Positions 1 through 10,757 of a stretch of DNA of 64,000 bases are shown here, piece by piece. A program made the position numbers and the translations under genes. The stretch is taken from the NCBI GenBank assembly GCA_024699715.1, contig JANPRD010000002.1, positions 155,372 to 219,371 of the forward strand. The letters are read 5' to 3'. The stretch comes from Candidatus Methanophagales archaeon. Lineage in GTDB: Archaea; Halobacteriota; Syntropharchaeia; Alkanophagales; Methanospirareceae. How positions within the stretch are numbered: the stretch's first letter is position 1; each line of letters starts with the position of its first letter. The notes under the pieces were generated by a model. The model was given only the letters and a program-made list of their open reading frames with translations, ran no database searches and was not told where the DNA came from.

Positions 1-510
1 GACGGAAGAGCCTTTTTCGCCGAGTATGCGGTATATTTGCTCAGAAAGAGAGAGGACGAGCCAAGTGGCGAAGATTGCAGCAGCAATTGCGAGAAGCACA
101 ACAATATCGCTGAAAGACTGCAGGATTGTCATTACTGTTGTAATCGCACCCGGACCAGCAAGAAGCGGCGTCCCCATCGGAACGGCGCCGACGCCAGCAG
201 TTGCACGCAATTTCCTCTCAGATGCACCGCCTCCGAGTATGTCAAGAGCGATGAACATGAGCAGGATGCCGCCTGCAACCTTGAAACTCGCTAATTCTAT
301 GTTCAAAGCGAATAGTATGGCTTTTCCGAGAAATGCGAAAGTGAAGAGCAGGATTGCAGCAACAAGAACCGCACTTCCCAATTCTCGCTTCCTCTCCTCC
401 CTGCTCATCCCTTTTGTGATTGCGATGAATATGGGAACATTCCCAGGCGGGTCCATCACAACAAAAAGCATGAAGAACGCCTTCGCAACCAAAACCCATT
501 CCTCCACCAT
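1..510 (-). CDS. MarC family integral membrane protein (3' end outside window)
   Basis: Reverse-strand translation MVEEWVLVAKAFFMLFVVMDPPGNVPIFIAITKGMSREER...GVGAVPMGTPLLAGPGAITTVM matches MarC family. Confidence 0.85.
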   Translation of the reverse strand, partial: MVEEWVLVAKAFFMLFVVMDPPGNVPIFIAITKGMSREERKRELGSAVLVAAILLFTFAFLGKAILFALNIELASFKVAGGILLMFIALDILGGGASERKLRATAGVGAVPMGTPLLAGPGAITTVMTILQSFSDIVVLLAIAAAIFATWLVLSLSEQIYRILGEKGSSV

Positions 511-569
511 AAATAATAATAAGGAGGAGCAGGCTTGAAAAAGACAACACAAGCGAAGGAGAATGGGAA

Positions 570-2215
570 ATGCGTGAAGAGGTCTGGGTTGAGAAATACC
601 GACCGAGAACGCTTCAAGAAATCGTAGGTCAGGATGCAATCGTGAGAAACTTGCAGTCCTATGTGAAAAGTGGAAATCTACCTCACCTCATATTCGCAGG
701 TCCTGCGGGCGTAGGTAAGACCGCTGCTGCGATTGCTCTTGCTCGTGAGCTCTTCGGCGATTTCTGGCGTGAGAATTTCGTTGAGTTGAATGCGAGTGTT
801 GCGCCTGAAACTCCTATTCTCGTCAGGGAGCGAGGAGTAATAAAGCAAACAAACTTCGCCGAACTCGCATCAAAATTCTTCAAGGGAAACGAAAAATATG
901 CAAAACTACCAATTGAAATACTCTCAATTGACCGCAATTACAATATAAAATTCATGCCCGCAACATATATTTCAAGGCATAAAGTTGATAAAATTGCGGA
1001 GATTAGATATGAAGGTGGCATAATAAGGACGAGTTTGAGTCATTCTGTGATTGTTATGGACGAAGCGGGTGGATTAGTGCCGAAGAGCGTTTCAGCGTTA
1101 GGAGTTGGCGATTTGCTACTGACATTCACATCCGCTCAGAGCGGGACGCATTTTTGCCTGCGAAGACGGTCATTCATTTGCTTGAGCGATGTGGAGCGGA
1201 AGCGAAAGAGTGGGCACTGCGAAATCAGTCAAACGGAAGAATCTCAAAGCGTGTTGTGAGAAAGCTTCTTGAGGCTTCAGAGGAGGAAAATGATGCGATA
1301 AAGAGGCTGAAGGAGTTATTAAATGCACCGATTTCGGCTGTTTTTGTGCGTGAAATAAGGATAGAGGAGTATAATGATTTTGTTTATGATGTTTCAGTGC
1401 CGGGAAGTGAGATGTTCTGGGGAGGAACAACGCCCATTTTACTGCATAATAGCGATGAACGGGGGATTGAGACGGTGAGGAAAAGCATTAAAAACACTGC
1501 AAGGAGTGTTCCAATAAACGCACCTTTCAAAATCATTTTTCTTGACGAGGCGGATGCTCTCACGCATGATGCCCAATCCGCACTCCGAAGAACGATGGAG
1601 CAATACTCCGAAACATGCAGATTCATATTCAGTGTGAATCTTTCGGCAAAACTAATAGAGCCAATACAGTCAAGATGCGCAATTTTCAGGTTCAAACCGC
1701 TTCCTGATGACGCTATCGCTCAACGCATTAGATATATTGCATCGCAGGAAAAATTGGAATTAGATGAAGATGCGCTCAATGCCATTGTTTTTGTTGCGAA
1801 TGGGGATATGCGAAGGGCAATAAATACGCTTCAGAGCGCAGCTGCATTGAGCAAACGGATAACTGCGGACATGATTTACGAGATAACTGCGACTGCTCGT
1901 CCTGAGGATGTTGAGGTTCTTGTGCGGAACGCTCTCGCAGGAAAATTCACAGAAGCGTTGAGAAAGCTTGACGAGTTGAGAGCAGAAGGCATATTCGCAG
2001 ACGAAATTCTCGCTCAAATGCATAGAATAGTGATGAATATGAATATTCCAGCGGAGAAGAAAGTTCAAATTTTGAGCAGAATTGGAGAAGTTGACTTCAG
2101 AATATCGGAAGGTGCGAATGAAAAGATTCAATTAGATGCTCTTATTGCTTTTATTTGCCTGCTTTCCAGCAAGAATGAGCGTGAGATGAGCAAGAATTGC
2201 GTTGAAATAGGCTAA
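570..2215 (+). CDS. rfcS: Replication factor C small subunit, interrupted by an intein; one frameshift inside the intein
   Basis: [26 protein letters not shown], then intein, then [35 protein letters not shown]; ORFs 570-1259 and 1154-2215 are in different frames. Confidence 0.93.
795..1450 (+). other. Intein (mini-intein size) in RfcS, Ser1 ... His-Asn / Ser+1
   Basis: Extein VELNA|SDERGIE is split by [14 protein letters not shown]...[21 protein letters not shown]; 656 nt is not a multiple of 3. Confidence 0.9.
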
Positions 2216-2994
2216 AAAATCTTTCTAAACACCTCTTCGCCGCCTGCGAATCGCCGAACATACTCTGAAGCGGCTGCTAAACCCCGCTCTAAATCTTTTA
2301 GAGGCAATTTTGGAACGCCATAAGCGACGAGAAGGACATTTTTCGTGTCTTCTCGCACCTTCGTCGCTTCAACATCGCCATGAACATACACGCATAGCAC
2401 CTTTTCTGCATCCGTCAGAACTAACTCACGACCCGTTAGCCTCCTCTTTCGGTTTCCGATGAGTGTGACTTCCTCTCCTTCGCTTGCGAATCGCACTTTC
2501 AAATGCAACACATCGCTCTCTTTTGAGAGCCTTTCAAGGTCAAATGCGCTGAAAGTGATGAGCGTCTTCACGGAGGCGATGTTGCACGCATCAACGACAG
2601 GCGAAATGCTCGGCAGTCCCGAACCTGCGAGAATTCTACGAATGAGCGCCTCAGACGCAGGACGCACTTTCGTGGGGTCAACGCCCATTCGCCAGAAGAA
2701 GTCCCGCTGAATTCGTAGCAGAGGCACATCTTTGAGCGTGTGCAAGTCGTAAGTCCTCCGAATCTCCTCTTCAACCTCTCGCCTCTCTCGCTCAATCCAC
2801 TCTCTTTCAATTCCTTTTCCCGCCTTTTCCGCAGACACCCCTCCTACTCCCTCGCTCTTGCTCTCGCTCTTGCTCTCGCTCAAGCAATTCCGCAGGATTG
2901 CAACGCCGATGCGAATGTCCTCAAACTTCTGCCTCACTCGCTCTTCCACAGAGAAACGCAATTCAATCGCAGCCGACGCCTCACTCATCTCCAC
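2212..2994 (-). CDS. B3/B4 tRNA-binding domain protein (PheT beta-like domain)
   Basis: VDACNIASVKTLITFSAFDLERL...GNRKRRLTGRELVLTDAEKVLCVYVHGDVEATKVREDTKNVLLVAYGV is typical of stand-alone B3/B4 proteins. Confidence 0.75.
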   Translation of the reverse strand: MEMSEASAAIELRFSVEERVRQKFEDIRIGVAILRNCLSESKSESKSEGVGGVSAEKAGKGIEREWIERERREVEEEIRRTYDLHTLKDVPLLRIQRDFFWRMGVDPTKVRPASEALIRRILAGSGLPSISPVVDACNIASVKTLITFSAFDLERLSKESDVLHLKVRFASEGEEVTLIGNRKRRLTGRELVLTDAEKVLCVYVHGDVEATKVREDTKNVLLVAYGVPKLPLKDLERGLAAASEYVRRFAGGEEVFRKIF

Positions 2995-3010
2995 TTCCCA
3001 TCCTTTCCGC

Positions 3011-3203
3011 TCAAATCTCCTCCATTAGAATTGTATGCTTCGTCAAATTCACCTCTTTTATCCTTCCATTCACCTCTTTTACATCTCCGAGAATGCCTAC
3101 CATCCTTATCCTTGAGCCTTCTACGCTCACGAACACCACATCTTCCATTAGCAGTTTCTTGCTTTCCGTCCTTACGCATGATTAAAACTGTTGATTCGCA
3201 CAT
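3011..3203 (-). CDS. CooT-like small protein, frameshifted
   Basis: MCESTVLIMRKDG... continues in another frame as ESKKLLMEDVVFVSVEGSRIRMVGILGDVKEVNGRIKEVNLTKHTILMEEI*. Confidence 0.75.
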
Positions 3204-4009
3204 GTTATCACCATGTTTTTCACTCTAATTGAGCCTGCGAGCATGTTCAAGCCGAGCAGTTCGCCGACTTCGCCTTCAACGCTGATTCTGCCGCCACGCA
3301 TCCAGTTTCCGACGCCGTTCTCAGCATTTCCGCACACGAGAATCTCGCCACCGCTCATTCCTTGACCGAGCCAGTGTCCTACATTGCCGAAAACAACAAT
3401 TTTACCTCCGAGCATTCCTTTGCCGACATAATTTCCCGCAGAGCCTCGCACAATTATCTCGCCTGCGAGCATCTCAACGCCGAGAGCGTCCTTCACAGAA
3501 CCTTCAACAACTATTCTACCGCCACGCATCTTTTCTCCGACCCAGTAACCCGCATCACCATCAACAACAATTTCGCCCCCTCGCATCTCTCTGCCGAGAC
3601 TGCCGAATGCATTTCCCTTTATTTTCAGCAGTCCTCCTTCCATTTCAGCACCTGCGTAACTGCCGACATTACCCTCAACGAACACGCTCTTACGATTTCT
3701 GAACCCAACGAAGTCAAGCGTTAAACTGCGTAGGTCAAGCACGACCGTTTCCTCACGAATGACGCTCAGAATTGCAGAAAGAAAAATACCGCTCAACGAG
3801 AAGAATCGCATTTCCTCAAATTCCTTCAAGCGACGCAGGAAATAAAAAACGGTCTCCGCATTCAGATTTGCTGGCGGTGGAAGCATGGACAACGCCCGCT
3901 CAAACAAGTCCGAAGCCTCGTCCCGCCTTTTAATTCCGCTCAACCACGCCTCGTAGGCTTCAATAACATCCGACACCGCCACACTCTCTCGCACCTCACC
4001 TCGCACCAT
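3182..4009 (-). CDS. GXGXG-repeat protein, formylmethanofuran dehydrogenase subunit C-like
   Basis: Repeated GGxIxVxGxxGxxxGxxMxGG units over the C-terminal two thirds. Confidence 0.8.
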   Translation of the reverse strand: MVRGEVRESVAVSDVIEAYEAWLSGIKRRDEASDLFERALSMLPPPANLNAETVFYFLRRLKEFEEMRFFSLSGIFLSAILSVIREETVVLDLRSLTLDFVGFRNRKSVFVEGNVGSYAGAEMEGGLLKIKGNAFGSLGREMRGGEIVVDGDAGYWVGEKMRGGRIVVEGSVKDALGVEMLAGEIIVRGSAGNYVGKGMLGGKIVVFGNVGHWLGQGMSGGEILVCGNAENGVGNWMRGGRISVEGEVGELLGLNMLAGSIRVKNMVITCANQQF

Positions 4010-4061
4010 TTATATTTTTGCTCTTTTTTATTAGGAGTGGTGTTCGCAGCGAGCTGGGCGT

Positions 4062-4763
4062 GTGAGCGAGCAAGTGCGTAAGGTTGTTGTTTCGCTTGGC
4101 GGAGCGTTCCTCAAGGACGCAGAGAGCATTAGAGGGGTCGCAAATGCGTTGAACGAGCTCTCTCGCCTCTCAAAGCTCTGTGTTGTCGCAGGGGGCGGTG
4201 AAAGGGCGAGGGAATGCATAGAAATTGCCCGTGAGCTCGGTGCGAATGACGCAATTTGCGATTACATCGGTATTGCAATCACAAGAATAAACGCAAAACT
4301 CCTCATCTTAGCGCTGAAAAATGCATATCCAGAACCCTTTCAGGACTATCGTGATGCCGCTCAAGCGTTTTACGCCTCAAAAAGAGACGAAAATGGCTTT
4401 TGGAAGGTTGTTGTTATGGGAGGAGTGAGCCCAGGACATACAACAGATGCGGTTGCTGCGATTCTCGCAGAATATTTGAATGCGGATTTGCTCTTGAATG
4501 TCACGACAGTCGACGGCGTTTACGAGGAAGACCCGAAGACGCACCCAAACGCAAGAAAATACGAGAGGCTGACGCCCTCCGAGCTCACAGCGCTCGTGAT
4601 GCGTAAGGAGATGAAAGCAGGCTCAAGAATTGTGATAGACCCTGTTGCTGCGAAAATTATTGAGCGTAGTGGCATTAAAACAGTTATTGTTAACGGCAAA
4701 AATCCTGAAAATATTTTGAAGGCATTCAAAGGTGAGCATGTCGGAACACTAATTGCTCCCTAA
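4062..4763 (+). CDS. pyrH: UMP kinase (archaeal)
   Basis: VVSLGGAFLKD..., VVAGGGERAREC, VVVMGGVSPGHTTDAVAA, NVTTVDGVYEEDPKTHPNAR. Confidence 0.93.
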   Translation: MSEQVRKVVVSLGGAFLKDAESIRGVANALNELSRLSKLCVVAGGGERARECIEIARELGANDAICDYIGIAITRINAKLLILALKNAYPEPFQDYRDAAQAFYASKRDENGFWKVVVMGGVSPGHTTDAVAAILAEYLNADLLLNVTTVDGVYEEDPKTHPNARKYERLTPSELTALVMRKEMKAGSRIVIDPVAAKIIERSGIKTVIVNGKNPENILKAFKGEHVGTLIAP

Positions 4764-5366
4764 CAATTCCACACTTGCACAACTTTCCACACATCAGGGT
4801 CAATAAGTGCGGAAACAACCGAAGGACGCTTTCCTAATTTCGTCCATGTGACGCTAAGCATCGTCTTCGCCGCATAGAATTTCACTGCGGTTTCTGGAAG
4901 AATTCTTCTTACTGAGGGTGTCTCCTCTTCCAAGCCTTTTGCAAACACCAAATTCGCAACTTCCCTCATTTTGAAGTGCAACTGATATGGCTTTTGCTCT
5001 TTCCGACGGAGGTATTGCCTCAAGTATATACCCATTTAATACTAAATTACCATCATAAGAGAAATCATAGACATCTGGATATTCACATTCATCCGAAAAG
5101 CAAAAAACTTCGATTTCGTAATATCCATTATTCTTCTTCACTGATATATTTATGTGGTCATATTCAAGCTTATAGGGTATAATTTCACCCATAACTGCTT
5201 CCTTTATGTCATTCTTCTCCGCATCGCTTAAAGCATCTCCTTGAAATTCCACTTTTGGCATCCATTCCGCCTGCTCTTCCCTCTGCCATTCTTGGACTGT
5301 GAAAATTAACAAAACAATAAAAGCAAAAAATAGGGAGAGGAGGAGAATTGTTGCCCTTTTCATCAT
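4760..5366 (-). CDS. Membrane-anchored hypothetical protein, frameshifted
   Basis: Two overlapping reverse ORFs (4854-5366 and 4760-5035); N-terminal TM helix RATILLLSLFFAFIVLLIFTV. Confidence 0.5.
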
Positions 5367-6653
5367 TCTTCCCCGCCTATTGTTATCTTATATTCAATGT
5401 CTTCAGCGTCCTTCGGCAGAATTTCAAGCGTCCAAATGCCAGCAGTTGCATTCTTTACCGTGTATATCTCGGTATATTCCATACTTAGGACCCGATAAAT
5501 GCCCTCACTCTTCTCCTCCCAAGGCGGCAGGAAGCCCTTTCCTACGCTGACATGCGCAGTTTTCACTGTTTTTGAGGCTTCAGGCTGCATTCTTTCGCCG
5601 AGAGGAGAAACAAGTGTGACACTGAACGAAGGCTCTACTGGCTCACGCCTGCCGTAATGCCTGTATTCGAACTGTCTTACGGTGATTTCAACGCTGAAAT
5701 CCTCACCCTGATGCACTTCAAAAGTGTCTGTGAATGGTGTTGAGGGCTGTTTCCAGACTTCTATGTTCAAATGAACCCTCTGCCTCCACTCTTTTATGGA
5801 ATCATCGTCTATATTCAAGTTAATAATGCCCTCATACATGCCTGTTTCGGCAGTGGAAGGCACTTTCACAGTCACTTTCACGGTCGCTTCCGAGTTCGCA
5901 CCGACAGAAGCAGGAGCGGAAATCGTTACCCATCCTTCTGGAATCGCTTGCTCATAACGACCATACACTTCCTCTTCCTTCAATCTTCGGATTTATCGCC
6001 ACTTCTTTGTCCCTCTTGTTCTTTATTTTTATCTCGTAAGTGCATTCTTTGCCCGCTTCCACCCTATCATGTATCCATGTTGGCATTATTTCTATCTTTG
6101 GAGGCTCCCAAATATCCATGGAAAGGTGTAATGTGTTCACATAATTTGGGTAAAGCTTTGGATAAGGCGTTGGAAATGTGTCATTTGTGAAAGCGATTTG
6201 CATGCTGTAATATCCGGTTTCCGCATCTTTGGGTATTTTCACATTCACTTTGAACTTCTGCTTACCTTTTGCGGGCAACTCCGCACTGCTCGGCGTTACT
6301 GTAATCCAGTCCTCTTCGGCGAAATGCTCACCGTAAGGCGGAATGACGACCTGCGGGCGCACATTCACCGCCTCGTCCTCCATATTTTTCACATTCACCG
6401 TGAATTCCTCTTCCTCGCCGGGCTGCAGGCGAACATGCTTATGGCTGGGAGAAATCTGCAGTCTCGTGATATTCGCTGCTGCGGGATGTGCTGCTGTTGT
6501 CGCATAGCCGAAAGAATGGACTTCTTCCACCGGCTCCATTATTGGCTGCGGTGGCAGTGGCGCCACTAAACCAACAGCGGGAAGCAAGCCTGCAAGGAGC
6601 AACGCAATCGCCACAACCGCATATCCTTTCTTATGCATTCTCATCACCCACAA
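5363..6653 (-). CDS. Secreted NEW3/Ig-like beta-sandwich domain protein, frameshifted
   Basis: Signal peptide KKGYAVVAIALLLAGLLPAVG; repeated VKVTVKVPSTAETGMYEGIINL / KVNVKIPKDAETGYYSMQIAF; two ORFs join near 5960-5985. Confidence 0.65.
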
Positions 6654-6723
6654 AAAACTATTATCGCCTCTTATATAAATGGTGAGGAAGTTATCGGTAA
6701 CTGTTGCGAGCCTCCTATTTCTT

Positions 6724-8424
6724 TCATCCTCTTACGCTTATTCTTTTGCCCGCTTTCAGAGCATTCTTCAAAAGTTTTCCGAACTCCTTATCCTTTCGCA
6801 CACGAATGATGCCTTTTCTGCTGACGAATGCAGCGAAAAGGAATTCGCCGTCTGCGAACACACGCACATTTCTGCCTTCAAAGCCTTCCGCATGCAAAAT
6901 GAAAAAGTTGCGTGCCTCTTCAACCTCAACCTCCGCCTCCCTCTCCTCCCCTCTCTCCTCCGCAATTTCGTTTTCAACCGAAATCGCCTCCTCCACGCTC
7001 TTAATCCTACGCCTCTTCGCTTTCTTCCTCCGCAGACGCTTCGCTGTTGTTGCCTCCGAAGAAGCAGCACCCGCCCCAACGGGCATAACAACGACCTGCT
7101 CCCCGTAGGTGTAGATTTCGTATTCAAGCGTTTTCGTCTCAAAATCACGAACCTCAATCACAGGTCTCGCCAAATCAGCCTCAAACATACCGTAAGGAAC
7201 TTTCACCGTGAAGTTCAACTCGTAAACCTTCACGACCGCACCTGCCTCAATGAAAATAACGGTGTCAACGACTTGCGGTATGATGCCGAGTTCAACTCTG
7301 CCTATCATTCTTTGAATGGCATCTATGGGTCGTGTCGCATGCACGACACCAATCATCCCGACACCTGCGAGGCGCATGTCCGCAAATACTTGGAAGTCTG
7401 CGGTCTTCCGCATCTCGTCGTAAATCGTGTAGTCAGGGCGGACAAGCAGCAATATGTCTGCGGTAAGAGCCATGTTCCCTTCAAGCGGGGCATACTGCGT
7501 GACTTCCTCTCGCACTGAAAGGTCACGGGGACTCTCCATCGTCTTCACGAGAAAACCCCGCTCAATCAGGTAGTCTGCGACACTCGCCGCAAATGTGGAT
7601 TTTCCAGCACCTGGCGGTCCTGCGATTAAAATGCCTCTCTGCTTCTCTGTAATCCTGCGCTTCAGCGAAGCACTCAAACCATACTCATCAATCGTGACCT
7701 TTGCAACAGGTCGCACCGCTGTGATTTCAAGCCTGTCCGCAAATGGTCGGTCCGCAATCGCAATACGCAGGTCTCGCATCTGAACAACAGTCGCACCGCT
7801 TCGCTCAATTTCAATGCTGCTTTTCTCGTCCTGACGAGCTGCCTCTAAAATCTCACGAGCAATCTCCCTCAATTCTTCGGCTGAAATCGGCTCATCTGAA
7901 AGCTTCTCCAAGCGCAACGCACCTATGCGACCCCGCTTCACTAACGGAGGCACACCCTCTCTCAAATGCACACTGCTCACATCATCTGCGAAAAAAAACG
8001 ACATTATGCGAGTGCTTTCAGGTGAAATCCGCTCCTTTTCAAGATATTTTGACGGAATTCCTTTCGCAACCGCAACTTCATGCTGCACTTTATCGCTTGT
8101 AATGAGTGTTGCCCCCTCTTCTGCTGCGATTTTTCTTATAAGATTGTCTATTTCACCGCCACGAGCAAGCCTAATATGCTCAATCTTCGGGCGTTCTCCC
8201 GCAAATCTCACCGTTATTTTGTTTTCTCCGCTACTCGCAAGAGAGAGCAGGCGTTGAACCTCCTCAAGTCCCTTGAAGCCTGAAATCCTGCCGAAGTTCG
8301 CTTGCGCCTCCAACTCTGAAAGAGCAGCCTCTGGAACGATAATCTCACCCTCTATCTCTCCCTGTTGCACCATCTTTGATATTCTGCCGTCCACGAGGAC
8401 GCTTGTGTCTAAAACGAATTTCAT
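6724..8424 (-). CDS. PIN domain - PilT/VirB11-type ATPase - KH domain protein
   Basis: MKFVLDTSVLVDGRISKMVQ (PIN), GILIAGPPGAGKSTFAASVADYLIERG (P-loop), C-terminal KH-like segment. Confidence 0.92.
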   Translation of the reverse strand: MKFVLDTSVLVDGRISKMVQQGEIEGEIIVPEAALSELEAQANFGRISGFKGLEEVQRLLSLASSGENKITVRFAGERPKIEHIRLARGGEIDNLIRKIAAEEGATLITSDKVQHEVAVAKGIPSKYLEKERISPESTRIMSFFFADDVSSVHLREGVPPLVKRGRIGALRLEKLSDEPISAEELREIAREILEAARQDEKSSIEIERSGATVVQMRDLRIAIADRPFADRLEITAVRPVAKVTIDEYGLSASLKRRITEKQRGILIAGPPGAGKSTFAASVADYLIERGFLVKTMESPRDLSVREEVTQYAPLEGNMALTADILLLVRPDYTIYDEMRKTADFQVFADMRLAGVGMIGVVHATRPIDAIQRMIGRVELGIIPQVVDTVIFIEAGAVVKVYELNFTVKVPYGMFEADLARPVIEVRDFETKTLEYEIYTYGEQVVVMPVGAGAASSEATTAKRLRRKKAKRRRIKSVEEAISVENEIAEERGEEREAEVEVEEARNFFILHAEGFEGRNVRVFADGEFLFAAFVSRKGIIRVRKDKEFGKLLKNALKAGKRISVRG

Positions 8425-8540
8425 CCCCTTCTATTCTCGCTCACTCCTTTATCTCTTTTTTCTTAAATTAAATAAGCGAAGCAAGCACATGCCGCCACCA
8501 GACCGCCACCACGACAGACAGCGCAACGACAACAAACCGC

Positions 8541-10661
8541 TTACTTCTCCTCTCCATTTTCACTCGCTCCTTCCTTCCAACGCAGGAAATTGCAGAGCGG
8601 ACAACCGAAATCCCAAACGCTACTGCGTGAACGCCTCTTTCCTTTTTCGCCACCTTTCGCACCTTTCGCATTCACGATTTTCAGTTTGAGCAGCGAGGGA
8701 TGCACATCGCAGTGCTCTTCAGTCACGAGAATTCTGCCTTTTGCGGGCAAAGGAAGCGAGAAAGAGCATTCTGGGAATCTCTCACAGCGGATGAAGCGCT
8801 TTCCTCGCCTTGAAGAGCGAATTATTAGCCTTGAAGAGCATTCTGGACATGCACCGACATACTCATCCGCTCTCCCCGCCTCTTTTAATGCTTCGCCGAT
8901 TTCCGTCCTGTGCGTTTCCATTTCTTTGAAAACACTGACGAGCATTTCTCTTGAGGCGGAAACGACTTCTTCCTTTGAGCGAGTGCCTTCGCTTATCTTC
9001 TCCATTTCTTGCTCTAACGCCCTTGTCATATCTGCTTTCGTTATCACAGGTGCATATTTGCGAAGTAGTTCAATCAATGCGATTGCCTTTTCAGTCGGCT
9101 TCGCAGGGTCTCCACGCAAATATTTCCGCTCATAAAGCTTTGAGATGATTTCATGCCGAGTGCTTTTCGTTCCTATGCCCAATTCCTCCATCTTCTTCAC
9201 GAGGCTTGCCTGCGATATTCGTTTCGGCGGCTCCGTCTCCTTCTCTACAATCTCAACTTTTTCTATTCGCACGGTCTCGCCCTCTCGCAGCGGTGGAATC
9301 TTCTGCTCCGCTCTCTTCGCATAAGTGTAAACGGCGAGAAATCCCGCATTCTTCAATTCTTTGCCACGAGCAACAAGCATTTCGCCCCCAGCAGAGATTT
9401 TCACAACCGTGTCTTTCCACACCGCATCATCAGAAAGCGTCGCAAGGAAACGCCTCGCAACTAACTCGTAAATTCGCCATTCCTCTTCGCTCAATCTCGC
9501 CTCCGCCTCACCACTGCCTCCGCTCTCCCCTTCTGCCTGCGGAGAAGAAGGCACTGAAACTGGGTGAATGGGCGGGTGGTCAGTCGTCTTTTTCTTTCCT
9601 TCCGTGGGCTTCAAACGCTTTTTCCGCAGAATCTCCTCTGCGTGAGGCTTCAGCGCTGGGATGCGAGTGAGCATTTTCACCTTACCACGAAGGTCAATCG
9701 TCGCAGGATAGACGGTGTTGTCTGTGCGGTGGTATGAAATGAGACCCCGCAAGTAAAGGTTTTCTGCGATGTCCATCGCTCTTTTCGGCGAAAATCCGAT
9801 TCTGCGAGCGGAAAGAATGAAAGCGGTCGTGTCAAAAGGCGTCGGTGGCTTCTCCCTTCGTTCTTTCTCACGGACTTCCGCAATTACAGCGGATGAAGCG
9901 GCGCTTTTTATCCTTGCGAGTGCCTTCTCCGCCTCTGAACGCTGCGAGAATTTAGAGGGGTGCTTCGCTTCAAATTTTCCGCCTTCGGTGAGGATGTGTG
10001 CGTGAATCTCCCAATACTTTTGAGGCACGAATGTCGCTATTTCCCGCTCCCTGTCGACGAGGAGTGCGAGTGTCGGCGACTGAACTCTGCCGACTGAAAG
10101 GAAGTCCTTGCCGAGTCGCTGTGCTGCGAGCGAGAAGAAGCGGGTGAGCGTCGCACCCCAAATCAAGTCAATGATTTCACGGGCTTCCGCAGCGGCAGCG
10201 AGGTTGAAGTCTATTTCGGTGCGTGAGGCGAAACTCTCCTTAATATCTTTTTCTGTTATTGCACTGAAGCGCATTCTGTCAACCGCAACAGCGGGATTCA
10301 CTCGCTTCACGATGCTTAACGCCTCAACGCCTATTAACTCTCCTTCTCTGTCGTAGTCGGTGGCAATTGTCACCCTTTCAGCTCGCCTCGCAAGCTTCTC
10401 AAGCGCCTTCACAACATCTTTCCTTATTGGAACAGCCACTAAATCAGCATAAATCAACTCGTAAGGGTCTATCCTGCTCCAATTCTTGTATTTTTCGGGG
10501 AAATCAAACTGAAATATGTGTCCTCTCAAACCTATTACGACCTTATCGTCAAATTCGTATGTGTTAATTCCGCCTACTTTCTTCAATTTCGCCTTACCGC
10601 CAGAGAGAATCGCCGCTATTCTCCTCGCTGCGGTGTCCTTCTCCGTGATTATGCAGTGCAT
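8541..10661 (-). CDS. topA: DNA topoisomerase I
   Basis: MHCIITEKDTAARRIAAIL, TDYDREGELIG, SVGRVQSPTLALLVDRE, LYLRGLISYHRTDNTVYP, C-terminal zinc-ribbon CPECSSRLIIRSSRRGKRFIRCERFPEC. Confidence 0.95.
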   Translation of the reverse strand: MHCIITEKDTAARRIAAILSGGKAKLKKVGGINTYEFDDKVVIGLRGHIFQFDFPEKYKNWSRIDPYELIYADLVAVPIRKDVVKALEKLARRAERVTIATDYDREGELIGVEALSIVKRVNPAVAVDRMRFSAITEKDIKESFASRTEIDFNLAAAAEAREIIDLIWGATLTRFFSLAAQRLGKDFLSVGRVQSPTLALLVDREREIATFVPQKYWEIHAHILTEGGKFEAKHPSKFSQRSEAEKALARIKSAASSAVIAEVREKERREKPPTPFDTTAFILSARRIGFSPKRAMDIAENLYLRGLISYHRTDNTVYPATIDLRGKVKMLTRIPALKPHAEEILRKKRLKPTEGKKKTTDHPPIHPVSVPSSPQAEGESGGSGEAEARLSEEEWRIYELVARRFLATLSDDAVWKDTVVKISAGGEMLVARGKELKNAGFLAVYTYAKRAEQKIPPLREGETVRIEKVEIVEKETEPPKRISQASLVKKMEELGIGTKSTRHEIISKLYERKYLRGDPAKPTEKAIALIELLRKYAPVITKADMTRALEQEMEKISEGTRSKEEVVSASREMLVSVFKEMETHRTEIGEALKEAGRADEYVGACPECSSRLIIRSSRRGKRFIRCERFPECSFSLPLPAKGRILVTEEHCDVHPSLLKLKIVNAKGAKGGEKGKRRSRSSVWDFGCPLCNFLRWKEGASENGEEK

Positions 10662-10757
10662 CCCTTCATCTATTGCATCTCCGCTTATAAACGCTCACGA
10701 CAAAGAAAAAGGCGTTTTCCTTTAATAGTTTTTTCAGTTTATTTTAAATTTAAAGAA

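Noticed and set aside
2740-3228. Plus-strand ORFs 2740-3228 and 2898-3185
   Set aside because: Low-complexity Ser/Leu/Pro translations antisense to the B3/B4 and CooT-like genes.
6679-7518. 279-aa plus-strand ORF
   Set aside because: Antisense to the PIN-ATPase-KH gene; composition is that of a shadow ORF.
8468-8671. 67-aa minus ORF downstream of topA
   Set aside because: Overlaps the topA 3' end in another frame; at most a very short hydrophobic ORF, not supportable.
10518-10757. N-terminal extension of the CobQ ORF
   Set aside because: Overlaps the 5' end of topA; MARRLMIQGTGSHVGKS at 10758 is the family start.
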